Shown: one piece after another, positions 61,766 through 64,000 of the stretch | Numbering within the stretch: the first letter of the stretch is position 1 | Layout: each line of letters begins with the position of its first letter | NCBI RefSeq assembly: GCF_002754195.1 | Contig: NZ_PEEU01000001.1 | Location: 2,170,001 to 2,234,000 of the forward strand | Source: Flavobacterium sp. 9 | GTDB lineage: Bacteria; Bacteroidota; Bacteroidia; Flavobacteriales; Flavobacteriaceae | Direction: 5' to 3' | DNA: 64,000 nucleotides | Position numbers and translations under genes: made by a program | The notes under the pieces: generated by a model | Databases searched by the model: none | What the model saw: the letters and a program-made list of their open reading frames with translations, nothing else | Told to the model about the DNA's origin: nothing

Positions 61766-62836
61766 TTATTCTTTATAGGCTAAAATTAGCTTTTTAATTA
61801 CCATTTCTTCTGAATAATTCTCTAACACGGATTGTTTAAAATTAATTCCTAACTTCTTTCTAAGATTATTATCATCTACTAATCTCATCAGTTGAGACTC
61901 TATTTCATTTTCAGAATATGGATTAAATAATAAACCTGTCATTCCTTCTTCTATCAAAGAGGAACAATATCCAACATTCGTACAAACTACCGCTAATTCG
62001 GCTAAGCCATATTCAAGTAAGGTCACTGGAAATCCCTCTTCTGTTGATGCTAAAATCCCAATAGATACTTGTGACAGAATGTTTTTTACATCACTTCTTT
62101 CACCATAAATATGGATGTATTCCTCTAAAGAATTAGATTTCATAATCTTCTTTAATTCATCAGAATAAGAATCAAAATAATCTTTTCCAATCAGATGTAA
62201 ACTCCAGTCTAATTCATGCAATTTTAAATTTAAAAAAGCTTTTAAAATAGAAATATGATTTTTAGGTTTTTTTAAATTTGCCAAAAAGACTATACGTTTT
62301 CCTTCTGTTCCTTTTAGTATAGTTGTTCGCTGTAATTCATTTCTATCTAATGTGAAATTAGGGATAAATAGTATTCTTTTACAAAGCATGTTTTTTTCAC
62401 TCCATTCCTTCAATTGAAGATTAACGACAAAAATAGAGTAAAAAAAGAGTGACATAAAAATTAATACTCTATTCTCTTTCTTAGATTCTTTTGCACGACT
62501 TCCGTAGTGATCATGCCAAATAATTTTAATTTTTGGAAAGGTCAATTTTACTAAAACAGCAATAAAGAAAGAGGAACTGTGAGCATGAATAAAGTCAACT
62601 TTATTTTGTCTTATATATTTTCTTAAACGAAAAACAGCTTTAATATCAATTTTATTCTTTTTATTTAAAAACAAATAAGCTACGTTTCTATCAATCTGAT
62701 TTAAGAGAGGCCCTTCTTTTCGAGTTGAAATTATACCCGAAAATTCAATTTTTTCAGATAAAGCGTTAGCATAATTCACAGCCATTCGCTCAGCTCCTCC
62801 AATTTCTAAAGAATCTATAATTTGTACAACTCTCAT
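61766..62836 (-). CDS. GT4-type glycosyltransferase
   Basis: 356 residues, two-domain GT-B fold. N-terminal domain opens QIIDSLEIGGAERMAVNYA (GGAE motif), and the C-terminal domain holds GILASTEEGFPVTLLEYGLAELAV, the EGFPxxxLE nucleotide-sugar motif, with KKPKNHISILKAF before it. Adds a sugar on the cytosolic face to the growing glycan. Overlaps the next upstream gene by 4 bases (ATGA type). Confidence 0.92.
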   Translation of the reverse strand: MRVVQIIDSLEIGGAERMAVNYANALSEKIEFSGIISTRKEGPLLNQIDRNVAYLFLNKKNKIDIKAVFRLRKYIRQNKVDFIHAHSSSFFIAVLVKLTFPKIKIIWHDHYGSRAKESKKENRVLIFMSLFFYSIFVVNLQLKEWSEKNMLCKRILFIPNFTLDRNELQRTTILKGTEGKRIVFLANLKKPKNHISILKAFLNLKLHELDWSLHLIGKDYFDSYSDELKKIMKSNSLEEYIHIYGERSDVKNILSQVSIGILASTEEGFPVTLLEYGLAELAVVCTNVGYCSSLIEEGMTGLLFNPYSENEIESQLMRLVDDNNLRKKLGINFKQSVLENYSEEMVIKKLILAYKE

Positions 62837-63951
62837 TTAACTAACAACATTTTAATTTCTTCTTCAAAAATTTCTACAGTATAATTTTGCGACCATTTTT
62901 CAGACAGTTTACTTTTAGAAAAGAATTTATCTTCATTTCTAATTATGTTTTCTATTTGTGCTAAATCATTTTCTAAATCCATCTCGAGCAAAATTCCTCT
63001 ATTGCCATTTTCTAACATAAAGGGAACACATGAAACTGATGTCGCAATTGGAACACATCCATAAAACATTCCTTCTGCAACAGCTTTTGGCCAACCTTCG
63101 CTTTTTGATGGCAAAATAACAAAATGACTTCTTTGGTAAGCTAGTTTTACTGTTTCTTTATTCTGATTTCCATTAAGAAAAACATTATCCTGCAAATCAT
63201 TTTCTTTAATGTAATTTTCTAATGAAGCTCTTTCAATTCCTTCTCCATAAAAATTTAAAATAGCTTTATTTCCTTTCTTCACTAGTTGTTTTAATAATTT
63301 TAAAGCATACATTGGATTTTTACCTACAACCAAACTACCTACAAAAATAAATTCTATGGTTGAATCAAAATTCAATTTCTGAATACTTGTTTTTTCAATA
63401 TCTGCGTAAGTTGCGGTAAAAAAAGGCTTAATATTTTTTGATTGGTTTTCCCAGTCTCCATAAACCAAAACCTGCATATTTTTCGTCAAAAATGTATTTC
63501 CCAAAATGTATTTCTGTAATTTATAAGTCCAAGGCTGTTTACTTGCCGGATCCCAATTACCTGCATATTTAGCTGTTTTTGTTTTTTTCGGGAATAAAAT
63601 CTGAACAAAACATCCAATCAATCCTGTATTTCCGGGACAGCGCAAATGAATGTGATCTGCTTTTTTCATTGCCCAAAAGACCGTCCAAAAAATTCTTGGT
63701 AATTTATAAAGTGATATCAGATTATTTTTTAAACTGGTAAAACTAAATTCTGAGACATCCCTAAAATCTATTTTATGGTGTTCATAATCTAAGTCAATTT
63801 CTGTTGGACTTCCTTTTGACGAAGGTGCTACAATAATTACTTCATCTACATATTTAAGCCAAATATTCATCTCACGTATGTAAGGTGCATAACCAAAATA
63901 TTGATTTTCCACTTTATTATGAATTACATGTGTAATTATTGCGAACTTCAT
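62833..63951 (-). CDS. GT4-type glycosyltransferase
   Basis: 372 residues. N-terminal domain FAIITHVIHNKVENQYFGY; the donor-binding domain has GSLVVGKNPMYALKLLK near residue 204 and SKSEGWPKAVAEGMFYGCVPIA near 292. Members with this arrangement transfer hexoses in O-antigen or capsule synthesis. Overlaps the following glycosyltransferase gene by 4 bases and starts one base after the end of an upstream reading frame. Confidence 0.92.
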   Translation of the reverse strand: MKFAIITHVIHNKVENQYFGYAPYIREMNIWLKYVDEVIIVAPSSKGSPTEIDLDYEHHKIDFRDVSEFSFTSLKNNLISLYKLPRIFWTVFWAMKKADHIHLRCPGNTGLIGCFVQILFPKKTKTAKYAGNWDPASKQPWTYKLQKYILGNTFLTKNMQVLVYGDWENQSKNIKPFFTATYADIEKTSIQKLNFDSTIEFIFVGSLVVGKNPMYALKLLKQLVKKGNKAILNFYGEGIERASLENYIKENDLQDNVFLNGNQNKETVKLAYQRSHFVILPSKSEGWPKAVAEGMFYGCVPIATSVSCVPFMLENGNRGILLEMDLENDLAQIENIIRNEDKFFSKSKLSEKWSQNYTVEIFEEEIKMLLVK

Positions 63952-63952
63952 T

Positions 63953-64000
63953 TTATATTTTTTCTAACAATCTTGTAATAACTTTTTGCGGAGCCAAATA
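63953..64000 (-). CDS. Partial 3' end of an upstream gene in the glycan locus
   Basis: Reading leftwards from the window edge, 15 codons (YLAPQKVITRLLEKI) end at a TAA whose last base is one base from the next ATG. This tight link to the glycosyltransferase gene suggests an upstream operon member, but the sequence is too short to name and could be chance. Confidence 0.5.
   Translation of the reverse strand, partial: YLAPQKVITRLLEKI

Overview
The window is AT-rich chromosomal DNA from a Bacteroidota bacterium of the class Flavobacteriia, most likely Flavobacterium or a close relative. Evidence: TonB receptors, a HmuY-like lipoprotein, a PorV/PorQ-type outer membrane protein, many lipoproteins with short LxxC lipoboxes, the Bacteroidetes -7 promoter word TAnnTTTG ahead of many genes, and few Shine-Dalgarno sequences. 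It reads as ordinary core and accessory chromosome with one intact insertion sequence. I see no prophage, CRISPR array, rRNA operon or plasmid functions.

Layout. 1-4140: truncated CorA gene, a small membrane/winged-helix/DUF4173 locus with a repeated palindromic candidate operator, and a repeat-rich gap. 4143-6528: folD and ffh. 6818-11403: three-gene export operon of an MBOAT acyltransferase and two SGNH proteins. 11680-16282: haem-uptake-like cluster (HmuY lipoprotein, TonB receptor, divergent DUF6607 gene). 16597-17868: complete IS3-family element with a programmed frameshift. 18137-25207: argS, a second TonB-type barrel, cutC, a GIY-YIG gene between palindromic repeats, and fabH. 25474-37736: exported S9 peptidase, orphan ABC ATPase, OmpA-type lipoprotein, htpG, patatin, lipoproteins, a class I-like HMG-CoA reductase and a DUF5362 protein. 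38140-38391: two tandem tRNA-Thr genes. 38470-41229: a small unknown gene, then idi-queD-bcp-manA. 41526-49505: exported MsrB/MsrA, aminopeptidase P, quinone oxidoreductase, unknown genes and an FAD oxidoreductase. 49607-54844: recQ, then kdsD-tatC-CMD-lptB. 54939-58959: GH25 enzyme, pssA, PorV/PorQ-type protein and DUF4105 protein. 58961-64000: part of a surface-polysaccharide locus continuing off the right edge.

Cell-envelope work is the common theme: O-acylation, haem and TonB uptake, LPS (kdsD, lptB), phospholipid (pssA), exopolysaccharide assembly and exported methionine-sulfoxide repair. idi and the HMG-CoA reductase point to mevalonate-route isoprenoid synthesis. The noncoding DNA is the most unusual part. 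It holds nested long-hairpin repeats at 37843-37988 and 48893-49036, a second palindromic family either side of a GIY-YIG gene, and a long stem-loop at 4009-4071. Several nominal TTG starts (15347, 28963, 30327, 38766, 41250, 51833) lie inside TAnnTTTG promoter boxes, so I moved those genes to downstream starts.
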